From Ornithodoros turicata (Eukaryota > Arthropoda > Arachnida > Ixodida > Argasidae), in NCBI RefSeq assembly GCF_037126465.1, contig NC_088201.1, positions 140,246,376-140,310,375 on the forward strand: DNA of 64,000 bases. Direction: 5' to 3'. The stretch's first letter is position 1. Each line of letters begins with the position of its first letter. Positions 1-12,427 of this stretch are shown piece by piece. Made by a program: the position numbers and the translations under genes. The notes beneath the pieces were generated by a model. That model worked only from the letters and a program-made list of their open reading frames with translations, was not told where the DNA came from and searched no databases.

Positions 1-3000
1 GTTTAGCCGGGAGTCAGTTTCTGGATACGGGCAAGAGTTTCAAGCAACCGCAAACCACCATACGCTAGGACTCCCTTCACTTAACACGGTGGGGATGCAA
101 TCACGAGAACTATTCAACAAAACTACGATCTAACAAAAAACGAGTAAAATGTAGACCACATAGAGCTTCCAGTTCCCTAAACCGTACTTACATTCGACCC
201 CTGTTTATACGAGGATGACTTATCCAAATCCCGCACTATCTCGAGAACAAACATGTCGGCATATTTAAATCCGTGCAATTTCCCTTCGTTTAGCCGGGAT
301 TCAGTTTCTGGATACGGGCAAGAGTTTCAAGCAACCGCAAACCACCATACGCTAGGACTCCCTTCACTTAACACGGTGGGGATGCAATCACGAGAACTAT
401 TCAACAAAACTACGATCTAACAAAAAACGAGTAAAATGTAGACCACATAGAGCTTCCAGTTCCCTAAACCGTACTTACATTCGACCCCGGTTTATACGAG
501 GATAACTTATCCAAATCCCGCACTATCTCGAGAACAAACATGTCGGCATATTTAAATCCGTGCAATTTCCCTTCGTTTAGCCGGGATTCAGTTTCTGGAT
601 ACGGGCAAGAATTTTCAGCAACCGCAAACCGCCATACGCTAGGACTCCCTTCACTTAACACGGTGGGGATGCATTCACGAGAACTATTCACCCTAACAAA
701 AAACGAGAGGAATGGAGACCACATAGAGCTTCCAGTTTCGTAAACTGTAATTACATTCGACCCCGGTTTATACGAGGATCACTTATTCAAATCCCGCACT
801 ATCTCGAGAACAAACATGTCGGCATATTTAAATCCGTGCAATTTCCCTTCGTTTAGCCGGGATTCAGTTTCTGGATACGGGCAAGAATTTCCAGCAACCG
901 CAAATCGCCATACGCTAGGACTCCCTTCACTTAACACGGTGGGGATGCAATCACGAGAACTATTCACCCTAACAAAAAACGAGTGGAATGGAGACCACAT
1001 AGAGCTTCCAGTTTCCTAAACTGTAATTACATTCGACCCCGGTTTATACGAGGATGACTTATTCAAATCCCGCACTATCTCGAGAACAAACATGTCGGTA
1101 TATTTAAATCCGTGCAATTTCCCTTCGTTTAGCCGGGATTCAGTTTCTGCATACGGGCAAGAATTTCCAGCAACCGCAAACCACCATACGCTAGGACTCC
1201 CTTCACTTAACACGGTGGGGATGCATTCACGAGAACTATTCACCCTAACAAAAAACGAGAGGAATGGAGACCACATAGAGCTTCCAGTTTCGTAAACTGT
1301 AATTACATTCGACCCCGGTTTATACGAGGATCACTTATCCAAATCCCGCACTATCTCGAGAACAAACATGTCGGCATATTTAAATCCGTGCAATTTCCCT
1401 TCGTTTAGCCGGGATTCAGTTTCTGGATACGGGCAAGAATTTCCAGCAACCGCAAACCGCCATACGCTAGGACTCCCTTCACTTAACACGGTGGGGATGC
1501 ATTCACGAGAACTATTCACCCTAACAAAAAACGAGAGGAATGGAGACCACATAGAGCTTCCAGTTTCCTAAACTGTAATTACATTCGACCCCGGTTTATA
1601 CGAGGATGACTTATCCAAATCCCGCACTATCTCGAGAACAAACATGTCGGCATATTTAAATCCGTGCAATTTCCCTTCGTTTAGCCGGGATTCAGTTTCT
1701 GGATACGGGCAAGAATTTCCAGCAACCGCAAACCGCCATACGCTAGGACTCCCTTCACTTAACACGGTGGGGATGCAATCACGAGAACTATTCACCCTAA
1801 CAAAAAACGAGAGGAATGGAGACCACATAGAGCTTCCAGTTTCGTAAACTGTAATTACATTCGACCCCGGTTTATACGAGGATCACTTATCCAAATCCCG
1901 CACTATCTCGAGAACAAACATGTCGGCATATTTAAATCCGTGCAATTTCCCTTCGTTTAGCCGGGATTCAGTTTCTGGATACGGGCAGGAATTTCCAACA
2001 ACCGCAAACCGCCATACGCTAGGACTCCCTTCACTTAACACGGTGGGGATGCAATCACGAGAACTATTCACCCTAACAAAAAACGAGTGGAATGGAGACC
2101 ACATAGAGCTTCCAGTTTCCTAAACTGTAATTACATTCGACCCCGGTTTATACGAGGATGACTTATCCAAATCCCGCACTATCTCGAGAACAAACATGTC
2201 GGTATATTTGAATCCGTGCAATTTCCCTTCGTTTAGCCGGGATTCAGTTTCTGCATACGGGCAAGAATTTCCAGCAACCGCAAACCACCATACGCTAGGA
2301 CTCCCTTCACTTAACACGGTGGGGATGCATTCACGAGAACTATTCACCCTAACAAAAAACGAGAGGAATGGAGACCACATAGAGCTTCCAGTTTCGTAAA
2401 CTGTAATTACATTCGACCCCGGTTTATACGAGGATCACTTATTCAAATCCCGCACTATCTCGAGAACAAACATGTCGGCATATTTAAAACCGTGCAATTT
2501 CCCTTCGTTTAGCCGGGATTCAGTTTCTGGATACGGGCAAGAATTTCCAGCAACCGCAAACCGCCATACGCTAGGACTCCCTTCACTTAACACGGTGGGG
2601 ATGCAATCACGAGAACTATTCACCCTAACAAAAAACGAGTGGAATGGAGACCACATAGAGCTTCCAGTTTCCTAAACTGTAATTACATTCGACCCCGGTT
2701 TATACGAGGATGACTTATCCAAATCCCGCACTATCTCGAGAACAAACATGTCGGTATATTTAAATCCGTGCAATTTCCCTTCGTTTAGCCGGGATTCAGT
2801 TTCTGCATACGGGCAAGAATTTCCAGCAACCGCAAACCACCATACGCTAGGACTCCCTTCACTTAACACGGTGGGGATGCATTCACGAGAACTATTCACC
2901 CTAACAAAAAACGAGAGGAATGGAGACCACATAGAGCTTCCAGTTTCGTAAACTGTAATTACATTCGACCCCGGTTTATACGAGGATCACTTATCCAAAT

Positions 3001-3654
3001 CCCGCACTATCTCGAGAACAAACATGTCGGTATATTTAAATCCGTGCAATGTCCCTTCGTTTAGCCGGGATTACAGTTTCTGGATACGGGCAAGAATTTC
3101 CGGCAACCGCAAACCGCCATACGCTAGGACTCCCTTCACTTAACACGGTGGGGATGCAATCACGAGAACTATTCACCCTAACAAAAAACGAGTGGAATGG
3201 AGACCACATAGAGCTTCCAGTTTCCTAAACTGTAATTACATTCGACCCCGGTTTATACGAGGATGACTTATCCAAATCCCGCACTATCTCGAGAACAAAC
3301 ATGTCGGTATATTTAAATCCGTGCAATTTCCCTTCGTTTAGCCGGGATTCAGTTTCTGCATACGGGCAAGAATTTCCAGCAACCGCAAACCACCATACGC
3401 TAGGACTCCCTTCACTTAACACGGTGGGGATGCATTCACGAGAACTAGTCACCCTAACAAAAAACGAGTGGAATGGAGACCACATAGAGCTTCCAGTTTC
3501 CTAAACTGTAATTACATTCGACCCCGGTTTATACGAGGATGACTTATCCAAATCCCGCACTATCTCGAGAACAAACATGTCGGTATATTTAAATCCGTGC
3601 AATTTCCCTTCGTTTAGCCGGGATTCAGTTTCTGCATACGGGCAAGAATTTCCA
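1..3654. repeat. 276-bp tandem satellite array, about 13 monomers
   Basis: The same unit recurs head to tail with landmarks at 540, 816, 1092, 1368, 1644, 1920, 2196, 2472, 2748, 3301 and 3577, a spacing of exactly 276 bp. The unit at about 3025 carries one extra base. The first units (before 540) are 287 bp because they hold an extra segment near positions 117 and 414. Monomers differ by few substitutions. The array starts before the window and ends abruptly at about 3654, inside a monomer, where unrelated sequence begins. Each monomer contains short open frames on both strands (67 codons plus, 73-86 minus). They persist because 276 is a multiple of 3 and each ends in a stop, so I do not call them genes. 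I do not recognise the satellite family. Confidence 0.97.
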
Positions 3655-5859
3655 GACGTCGATGAATTTCTGGGCTACGACACCCCTGGCGGGTTCTCTC
3701 TAACCAGGGTCCCGTACAAATTGCACTGCTGTTGTGTATGGTGTTGCGTCAGAGACAGTGTGCGGCATACACTTTGCAAGCGGGGTCGGCCAGCTGGAGG
3801 AATTTCTCCCATTTCTAATGTACATATATCCAGCTTTTTGACACCCTTAAGAAAAATAGTACTGTGCCTTTCGATGTCTTCGGCTGTGCACGTCAAGCAA
3901 TGGCCATGAACATGGTAAAGAAAGTTGCAAGTTCCTTTACGCAAATGACGGTGGCCAGTTTCTGATGTCCTCCAATACAGAGTCATTGTTGACAACCTTC
4001 TCTGTTGTTCCGTTTACCGGGATCCCACTCTATCCAGAGATTTTCGCTGGGACGGCTGATGACGGATTAACGGTGGTGTAATATATTTTAGTCCTATTTT
4101 AGTCGCTTGACCACAAGATTTGCTACCGAGAGCTACCGGTAGCCCTAAACTCCGCACGAACTCTCGTGCATGTAATCCTCATAGAGAGTAATCGTTGTGA
4201 GGATGCATGTAGTCCCCCACGCAGAATTAAATTTCACTCGTTTACTTTTTTCTCTTACAGTATAGATGTGCAATCGCGATGGTGGCCTTCAAAATAACCA
4301 AGTGGGTTTTCTGGCAATTTTATCTTCAATTTCTTCGAAACAGCTTTTCTTTTGTTTTTTTGTTTGAGTAATCTTTTCTCTATGCTTCGAAACGGAAATC
4401 CACAGGGATTCTAAGAAATCTCGCTCGAATGACTTGAAGGTCATCGCCTCTCAAGGGGGGAGGCTGTAGGTGGTGCAACTGCTACTGAGCCCCCACCACA
4501 CCCCCAGCCTTTCTGGCAGCAGAGAAAACATTACCTCGCGCTTTCTATGAAACCCCCTTCTGACAGGCAAAGGATTCTTGGGGGAGGTCCATCACGCCTT
4601 CCAGTGAAGGGGGCGGCAGAGGAATGCACAACCGTAGGGTGCGCCTTGGGAGTCGATGAAGAGGACCGCTCCAAGGCCACTAGGTCCTAGAGATTCTCAA
4701 AGGTAGGGAGAGAAAACAGTGGCAAGAGAAGGTCCCTCGAATGGCCCATAAGACCCCCGGGAATGAAGCTTGAATCCCCCTTGTTTGCGGTTGATTTTCA
4801 TCCAAGCCTTTTGCATCGTGAAAGCATGTTCAACATAGCAGGTATTCCTACGTAGGTTTAAAACTTAATAATCGGCATTATTGGTTGAAATCGTGCCCTC
4901 AGCAGTTAGGCCGATTGCAACGGAAAGATCTCGAGGTAGGATACCAAAATGAAAACGTCAGTGAGAGGGAAAAGCGGATTATTGAAATTGAAGTGTCTAA
5001 CCCTACTGTAGCCCTTTTATCTCCACGTAGTGTTGTTTAATGCCTTTTCAGCCCGTCATTGTTACGGCTGAGCCGTCTCAGTGTTATGCAATGTTGGTTA
5101 TGCCTGTGTAATGTCCCTTTCTGTCCATCTAGTGTGGTTAATTTTGCCCTGTGTAATATCGTAGCGCCGGAGCGAACGTGGTCGTTCTACGAACGCACAT
5201 TTCATCTTGGGACAGCAGTGAAACTAAAGGCATTGCCGCCGGGACGATGTGGGAAAACCCACTGAGTATTGGAAAGCCTGAGATGGTAAGACTGGTAGTT
5301 ACGGCAATTATAGACCCTAACTCATGGGGAAGTTGGAAATCAAATGTTCTCTCCTTGCAGTCATCTGTCATGGACCAGGTGCTGGCAATGAACACCGGGA
5401 CAGCTACAATGATGCTGTCTTTCACCATGGGAGTCGGGCTCTTCAGGTGGACAAACAATTTGCAAGGCGCCGTCACAGACCATGACAGTAGAGTCGGGAC
5501 GCCTTCCCAGTTTATTCTTGTCGACTACGAAGAGGTTAGAAACATTTTCTTTTATCGCATATAGAAGTGGAAAGGTGAAAATAAATTATTGGAAGCTAAA
5601 GCCAGCGCGGACGAGCTTACGCCTTTTTTGACAATGAACATGTGCAAGTGCCACAAACATGCGCACGCTTCCGGTTTACAACCCATAATGGGATGTAACA
5701 ATGTCATGCTGTATTATGGTTGACTAGGACCCTGTCAGTTTCTGAGGTCTCCTTTAAAGAGATAAAAAAGAACACATCCATGATGTAATTGGGAATGAAT
5801 TTATTTGGCGTTCAATCCCAATATCAGACTCGAATTCACGACAACATGCCAATCGGAAT
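3655..5859. other. Stretch without a recognisable gene
   Basis: This segment follows the satellite break. It holds moderate open frames (3675-3995 minus, 106 codons; 5178-5564 plus, 128 codons; 5138-5476 minus), none with a domain I recognise. A purine-rich, C-run-containing block lies at about 4440-4780. It may be decayed repeat DNA, but I see no terminal repeats or homology that would name it. Confidence 0.5.
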
Positions 5860-6742
5860 CCTGATAGGCTGCCCATCAGCTAGAATATTTGTCGCCAGGA
5901 AGCACAACACGCATAAGGACGTCAAAACACAGGAATAATCCCGAAACTCACATATGTGTCAACGAACTAATAGGGAGTGACTGCGGGCAGTTGATGACGC
6001 CAGCACAACATGGTTTCCGCCAAGGTGTCTCTACTACAACCCAGTTATTAGAAACAGTTCACAATCTTGCGGCAACAATTAATTCATGGGGGCAGTCTGA
6101 CATAATTTTCTTGGATTTGTCGAAGGCGTTCGACAAGGTACCTCATGATAAGCTACTGTTAAAACTACAAGCTATAATCGGTAACTCAAATCTGACCGCG
6201 TGGCTTCGGGACTATCTTGCTGACAGACAGCAGTTGGTACGGATCGGTCAGAGCAGCTCTAACTTGGCTTATGTGGAATCCGGCGTGCCTGAGGGCTCGG
6301 TTCTAGTCCCACTATTGTTTTTAATTTATCTAAACGATATTACTGAGAACATTCCCGCAAAAATGCGCCTTTTTGCTGACGAGTGCATAATTTTCACCGA
6401 GGTAAATTCTGTGTTAGATCAGATTCAGCTTAATGAATGTCTTCGTAGGATTAATGATTGGTGCTTAACATGACAAATGACTCTCAATTTTCAAAAAAAT
6501 GTACATACATGCATATTACGAGAAAAAGAGTACCACTGTCCTTTCAGTATCGTATAGATGGATGTGTTCTATCATGTGTTGACTCCTGTAGATATCTCGG
6601 AGTGACATTGTGCAATGATTTGAGATGGAATCAGCATATTGATACTATCGTGAGAAAGGCAATGGGTAAATTATACTATTTGCGTCGTCATCTTCATCAA
6701 GCGTCCACAGCCACAAAGTTGAAGGCATACAAGACATATGTG

Positions 6743-6771
6743 CGAGGGGTGTTCAAGTCAAACCGGGACTT
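6743..6771 (+). repeat. mariner copy 1 left terminal inverted repeat
   Basis: It matches the reverse complement of 7641-7669 at 28 of 29 positions; the mismatch is at position 8 (T versus C). Confidence 0.93.
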
Positions 6772-6841
6772 AAACATTTGAAAACATTTGAACACACAGG
6801 CGAAAAATTAGTTGTATTTTTCAACGTAATCTCCAGCTGCA

Positions 6842-7675
6842 CTAATGCACTTGTCCCAGCGTATCACGTGGGTTTGGGTGCCAGCAGCGTAGAAATCCTT
6901 GCCGGCGCGTAGCAGCCATGATCGGACCGCATTCTTGACCTCGTCGTCGCAGCTGAACTGGCAGCCCCCAAGGAACGCCTTCTGGCCCGAAGAGATGGAA
7001 ATCGCTGGGGACGAGGTCTGGACCGAAAGGGGCATGTGGCAGCAACTCCCGGTCAAGTTCCTGTAAGGTGCGTGTCGTGAGATGCGCGGTATGCGGGCGT
7101 GAATTGTCCTCTAGGAGGAGGACTCCGTTGGTGAGGAGGCCAGCCTTTCCGAAACTGGAGGTGTTCATGAATGATAGTGTTCAACGTTCCCACAGAAAGG
7201 TCCATCTTTCGAGCCTGTTCGAGGCATGTTATCCGTCGGTCCTTGAGGATCAGGCGCTCCACAAGTTGGATGTTCTCAGGAACTCTGACACTGGGCTCTG
7301 TGCCGGCCCGGCCGGGATCGTCCTGCACTGATGTACGGCCGTCTCGGAACCGTTTGCACCACTCAAACGCTTTGCTGCGGTGTATCGTGTAAGTGTATCG
7401 TGGCCATACTGAGCCTGAAGTCTGTGAATTTCAGATGACTTTACGCCTTCATTCAAGAGAAACTTCATGACAATTCGCAGTTCGATATGAGCGCTCACCT
7501 CGTTGTCGGCCATCTTGTCCAGCACGTGTCTTCTGTTTTGCACAAACTCTGGACGACTACGTGGTGAACGCGGAGGCCTGTCGCGTGTGAAAATGACGAA
7601 AAAGAAGTAGCGCGAGCCATTTGTACACTCAGGAGACAGAAAGTCCCGGTTTGACTTGAACGCCCCTCGTACCAT
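6842..7675 (-). pseudogene. mariner transposase remnant, copy 1
   Basis: Minus-strand frames give the mariner N-terminal helix-turn-helix region (MADNEVSAHIELRIVMKF, about 7510-7455; then VPENIQLVERLILKDRRI, about 7285-7230). The C-terminal catalytic part lies near 7120-6960 (LLEDNSRPHTAH, holding the second Asp, and PDLVPSDFHLF, holding the third). The middle of the protein with the CDETW-type first Asp is deleted, and at least two frame changes separate the pieces. In mariners these Asp residues form the DD34D active site, so this copy cannot encode an active enzyme. It could still move if another transposase recognises its ends, which are well preserved. Confidence 0.9.
7641..7669 (-). repeat. 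mariner copy 1 right terminal inverted repeat
   Basis: Partner of 6743-6771, followed directly by the target dinucleotide TA at 7670-7671. Confidence 0.93.
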
Positions 7676-8204
7676 CTGCTCTGGATTATGCGAGCATTAT
7701 TTGGGACGCATTTACCACATCCAATATTGATAAATTAGAAGGAGTGGAAAGGAAAGCATTGCGCTTCATTTTTAACAAACACAGAATAGGGCAGGGCTTG
7801 AGTTGCTTAGTTCCCGCAGGAAAATGCAGCGGCTCAGGTTCCTTTACCAAATGGTTCACAACGAGTTTAAAATCGACAGCGCACTTTACCTGCAGCCTTT
7901 CTCTGGCCGATAAACTTGGCAGTCACGCAGTTTACGTTTCAAACCGTTCAGCGCGAAAAATCATTGTTTTAATTTTTCTTTCTTCCCGCGGACTGTCCTG
8001 GAATGGAATCAGCTACCACATGCGATAATAAATAGTCCTACGGTTGATTCTAGATTTTTGTAAAGTCATAGCGACAGTTCTGAATTAATGTCTTCTGTTA
8101 TCACTTTTTGTTTACCTTGTGCGTTTACCTTATGTGCTATGTATCCCACCCTACTTAGGCTTACTTGTAAGCCAGTAGTATAAATAAATGAATGAACGAA
8201 TGAA

Positions 8205-10899
8205 GCGGTATCGTGGAGTCAGCGTACATACCAGAACCAATAGCAGTGTTTATGGCTCATAATCTTATCCGTTAGTTGGGCGCGGCAGATACGGTACATC
8301 AGAAGCCACGTTATCAATGGTCTACTAACATTCCCTTATCTTGTCAACCAGCTTCTGTCCGCGGTTCAGACACGCCCTCGCAAACAGTACGCACCCTATC
8401 AAGGCCGTGTTATTACCTTTATCTCGCTCTCTCTTCCTGTATACTCTTTATATCTTTATCCAGGCCCTCTAACACCCTCCTGACGCCCCTTAAGTGTTTA
8501 GCGACACCCCTTTCCCTGCCTCTCTTATGCACAATCTCCAGCGGGGCTTGGATACAAATGTCGGCGATGATACACAAAGCTGTTACAGTGATAATGGTGA
8601 TCCCTTGACCGCGCTTACGATTCTTGATAAACCATGGCGCACTACGTTGTAAAGAGGTGACGATGCGTAGCGGTTGTTGTGGTGGTAGTGCTAGTAGCAG
8701 TGATGATGATGACAATCCTCAGGGAGGCAGTTTGCCATTGTTGACTTGATACCTGTGGTTATGCTGACGCGTGATGTTCGAAATTGTTGCAGCCAATGGG
8801 ACCACGCTAAATTCCAGACCACTGAGAATGTGTGCATCCATTCGTGCGTAGTGATACATTTATTGCGACAAATTGTACGAGAGCCGATGAGGACTCACAT
8901 GTACACGAAATACCCTACTGGCTACTACTCTGTCTACTTGATCTATTTATCTATCGTGGCGGCTGTTGTGCTGAGAGGTCAACTACCGTGCCATTCAATC
9001 TGCCTTTCCAGAAACATATTCTGTGTTCATCACACTTCGCCAGTGAAAAGCGATCTCGAAAGTCTGCAATTATAGATGTTAGTTGGTGGCATGCTGGGGG
9101 GCTTTACGTACGGTACAAGAAAACGTCCCCGTTTCGCATGCTCACTGGGAGTTGGCGTCGGACCCTTACCAACGGCCAACACCACCAAGATATGCTTAAT
9201 GCGTTCTTTACCTCAATTGCTACGTTAACACATTAAGTCAGAATTTGTCTGCTACCGCAATTCGCCGTCCTGCGAAATCTAGACCTCGCAGATGAGCTAA
9301 CATCATAAATTCAGACCTGACTTAACTAAGTGCAAGAAGTGCAAATAGGTGCTTCCTTGCCTGGATGTGCAATCGGGTTTCCAAAAAATGGGTCATAAAA
9401 ATATGGGTCCATTTCGCGCGTTAAGATGTTTTCACATTTACTACCCAGGGATACGCAGACGACAGTGGTTAGCTGGTCCTGCTATACTTCCGTAACCACT
9501 GTATCGTTGCTCATATTGACCGGTAAGCAATGTTGAAGGACATGTTTCCGCTCACAAGTGAACTACATAGCTCACCCATAAGAGGTTGGTACATCACCTC
9601 GAGAGTCCCATTCCCTTTCCTATCGCAGGATTCGCTGGTGTTGTTTTTTATGGAAATATCACAAATATCACATAATCACCCAGCACAATACGGATGTACA
9701 AGTAAAGGCCAAGAATACAAGAAAATCCGACAACAACACATAAACATGAACAACACATAAACAATATTTTCAATGAATAAGCCGTGATACTTAATAATAG
9801 CGATGGATTAATACGTGCATGACTGCTAGTGGCTGGCCATACGATGGATGGTTGCTCGTTACAATGACTACGGCTGCCCAAAACCAAGCCTGTGACTGGC
9901 TGAGTCTTAATTATCGCGTTCGCTACGTCACGTCGATGAGAGCGCAGGCCATATTGCGCAGGCTTTATTATTGCAACGGCGCGTGCTTCTTCGCTATCAG
10001 TCATTGTTGAATCGCATCACTCAGCTTTGAAAATCTGCCAGATGCTGGGGCGAGGAGACGGAAATCGATCTTCGGAAAGCAATGTTGCCAGACAAATTGC
10101 AGATTGTGCACTCTTTCACGTCTTACTACAAATTCATTTTATGGTGCTTTCGCTCCACATGGAGCAATGTTTTGGGAGAGTACAATGTGAGGCAATTAGA
10201 TTACAATACGGCATAGGTCCGATGAAATTCTAAAGACATCAGAGTTAGTTCAAAATGTAACGTGTACTGAGGGTTAAAAAAATCGTCAAACATTACACAT
10301 AATAAAATGCATCCAAAATCGTACAGCTTCTTTAACGGTATCTTGTGAGCTGTGCGGCCGCAAAAGTCTCGCGGCTGAGCTGCAAACGAGATATGGACGA
10401 CTATTGCGGCAAAGGGATCGCGGAAAGTGCCCGGGGTTAGGAGCAGGGTGTCCTGAAACGTGTTTCTGCTTCGTATGGAACGTGGATGGAGTAGCGTCTT
10501 GTCGTAGCGTTCAATAGCGTACGATCTACTAAACCTAAAAAGTGTTATTTCACTGACAGCGCCTGGATTCCTAGGTACTCGTAGTTTACGAACATGGTGT
10601 GCAAGCGCTTTGCGCCGCCAAAGAAATACGGGAACGCCACTTTGCATGCTGCTGAACACAAGCAGTGTTTTAGCGCAATGCGCAGCGAGACTCATTGCGT
10701 TTTTTGTTTTGTTTTCTTGCCTCGAAGCACGTGTGTACCTCCTTCTTAGTCTGCGTATTCCTGGGTCTCCATCAAAGTCCCCGATAGACACCGTAAAAAC
10801 AGCTGACGCTGCTCATGCTTGTGACACTAGCTATGACATTCAGTTCTTTAAAATTATATTTAGAGAGGTAGCCTCTGAGTTGTCCTCATTCAGAATAAA
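8205..10899. other. Stretch without a recognisable gene
   Basis: Several open frames occur (8276-8608 plus, 8419-8715 minus, 8832-9236 plus, 10201-10791 minus with 196 codons), but none shows a domain I recognise, a convincing start context or splice pattern. I see no terminal repeats that delimit an element. Confidence 0.5.
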
Positions 10900-11496
10900 C
10901 AGGGTGTCTTTTTTAGGTGTCACAATTTTTTTATTAAAAATCTGTTATTAAAATCTATTATTAAAAATCTGATTTTTTATTAAATATGTGTGAGGGCAGG
11001 ACAGATGTAGTTTTTGCGGTTGAATTATATGGCCAGGCGGACATCCTCTCGAAGAAAGTGTGCAACTACAGGATGACTAGATGCATTAATAAACTCTTTA
11101 ATTAGGGGATTTCGGGCAAATGCGAGGTAGCAAAATCAGGGACTGTCCTCGTTGAAAGCTATTCCACGTCTAACAAATCCTGACACCCGCACGTGCATTA
11201 AAATATCGATCCCCGCATTTTGATACGCAAATGAGGCGAAACCGAAATCGCGGCGACTGGCAACGCATGGAATAGCATTCGAGTACGACGGTCTTTAATT
11301 CTGCCATCTCAGTTTTTTCTAAAACCCGTGAATTAATAAGTTAATTGTCGAATTTTAGTTAATTAGTCATTGCACACTCCTGCGACCGGGTAGGAAAGAT
11401 GTCTGCCAGGCCAGGTATGGCCCAGACGGCTTATCTAGGGCTCTCATAGAGTTTTAATAAAAAATTTATGGCACATAAAAAAAAGAGACACGCCGT
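10900..11496. mobile_element. TIR element of about 600 bp (MITE-like)
   Basis: The left end reads CAGGGTGTCTTTTTTAGGTG and runs into a T/A-rich tract ending ATTAAAAA (10900-10941). The right end, reverse-complemented, reads CGGCGTGTCTCTTTTTTTTA followed by a matching tract (11455-11496). Arms of about 40 bp align with few differences. The interior is non-coding. I found no clear target duplication, so the superfamily is unassigned. Confidence 0.6.
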
Positions 11497-12398
11497 ATAC
11501 GATGTATATCCTACTACGCTCAGTCATTAGCCCTGACGGCCCTGTGCGTTGTCTGACCTGTGTAGACTTCACTGATGGTTTGTGGGGATTTCAACTGCTG
11601 CATACAATTGACTACCTTTGTATCATATCACTTGGTACAATAGCTTTCCACCTAGCATTCCAAATTTGGCCCTTGAATTATGTATGCTATCTCGTGATTT
11701 TCAATGTCTACCTTGGTTATATATGCAGCGTGACAGCCAGAAATATGTGATTGCACCAAGGATGACAGTTTCTATTGGCAGTTATAGTAATCCTTCACTT
11801 GACGGTGGCAACTCCGTAATACTTTAATAAGGTAGATTTTTATGAAGCGTGTCACTGCCTCTGTAGCAGCGGTAACCAGGGGCCGACGTCTACAGGTGCA
11901 CAGGGGGCAATTTCCTTACCCCACTCGGATCATACATCAAAGTGCGCCAAAATGTCACATCCTAGAAGCTGCTCAAGCTGAAGGGCATGTTGTACACTTC
12001 AGCTGTTAATCTATAGCTAATATCAAGAAATCACGTGATGCGATTACACTGAATTGAGAAGCACAGATTTCGAAAAATATGACTCACCCGTGCGGTAACC
12101 GCTTCTGCTTGTTTGAACAATACCTAAAAAGTACTGCACCAATATAGGAAAGAGGTCCTTGTTGATGACTAAGAACCTTCTCACTGCAGACGTGTATGGA
12201 CGCACAAAGTGAAAGAGCCTCCAAATATATGGATCCCGAACATATTTTCATCGCTGGCGACCAGAGCCTTAAAGTCCGGTACATCTACGAAAAAAGTTCT
12301 TCATTGACGGCGAAGGTGAGTTCCTGAATTTTAAGGGGAGGGGTAGTGTTGTAAGGATACACTCTAAACCCAGTGACGGATAGTTGCCGTCTGATCAC

Positions 12399-12427
12399 CT
12401 GGCACATTTTTTTTTTAAATGTGCCAG
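12399..12427. repeat. Short perfect hairpin
   Basis: Arms CTGGCACATTT (12399-12409) and AAATGTGCCAG (12417-12427) are perfect reverse complements around a T-only loop. It could be a remnant of two abutting element ends. The surrounding 11.5-13.2 kb holds no gene I recognise. Confidence 0.7.

Larger units (their letters stand above)
6743..7669 (-). mobile_element. Internally deleted mariner transposon (copy 1), nested in the retrotransposon
   Basis: The ends are inverted repeats of 29 bp (6743-6771 and 7641-7669) starting CGAGGGGYGTTCAAG and differing at one base. TA follows the right end (7670-7671); TG precedes the left end (6741-6742), which fits a TA target duplication with one later change. 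Removing the element and one TA copy brings the RT reading frame back together across the junction. At 927 bp it is shorter than a full mariner of about 1.3 kb. Comparison with copy 2 at 52.1-53.35 kb places a deletion of about 370 bp near 7138-7150. Confidence 0.93.
5860..8204 (+). pseudogene. 5'-truncated CR1/Jockey-type non-LTR retrotransposon, split by a mariner
   Basis: Reverse transcriptase motifs appear in order. QHGFRQG lies near 6010, FLDLSKAFDKVPHDKL at about 6110-6150, then a degenerate GVPEGSVLVPLLFLIYLNDI region (6285-6345; the usual motif is GVPQGSVLGP). The active-site motif reads FADE instead of FADD at about 6370-6382. The frame shifts near 6460 and continues with SCRYLGVTL and LRWNQHI (6575-6640) up to KAYKTYV at 6740. 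The reading resumes after the mariner at 7672 with ALDYASIIWD and VERKALRFIFN, the usual C-terminal region, again with shifts, ending near the WNQLPHAI motif (about 8000-8025). The 3' end is an AATGAATGAA-type simple tail at about 8185-8204. The endonuclease and 5' part are missing. The changed catalytic Asp, the frameshifts and the insertion make this a dead copy. Confidence 0.88.

Noticed and set aside
464..3504. Series of 67- to 86-codon ORFs on both strands in the satellite
   Set aside because: They recur with the 276-bp period because the period is a multiple of 3. Each ends in a stop and none has a domain or its own regulatory context.
1..3654. Array considered as a CRISPR
   Set aside because: The repeat unit is 276 bp with no unique spacers, and the surroundings are eukaryotic.
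8276..9236. Plus-strand ORFs of 94-134 codons as host exons
   Set aside because: No domain, no consistent splice sites, mixed frames.
10201..10791. 196-codon minus-strand ORF
   Set aside because: No recognisable domain, no start context and basic low-information composition; kept only as unassigned.
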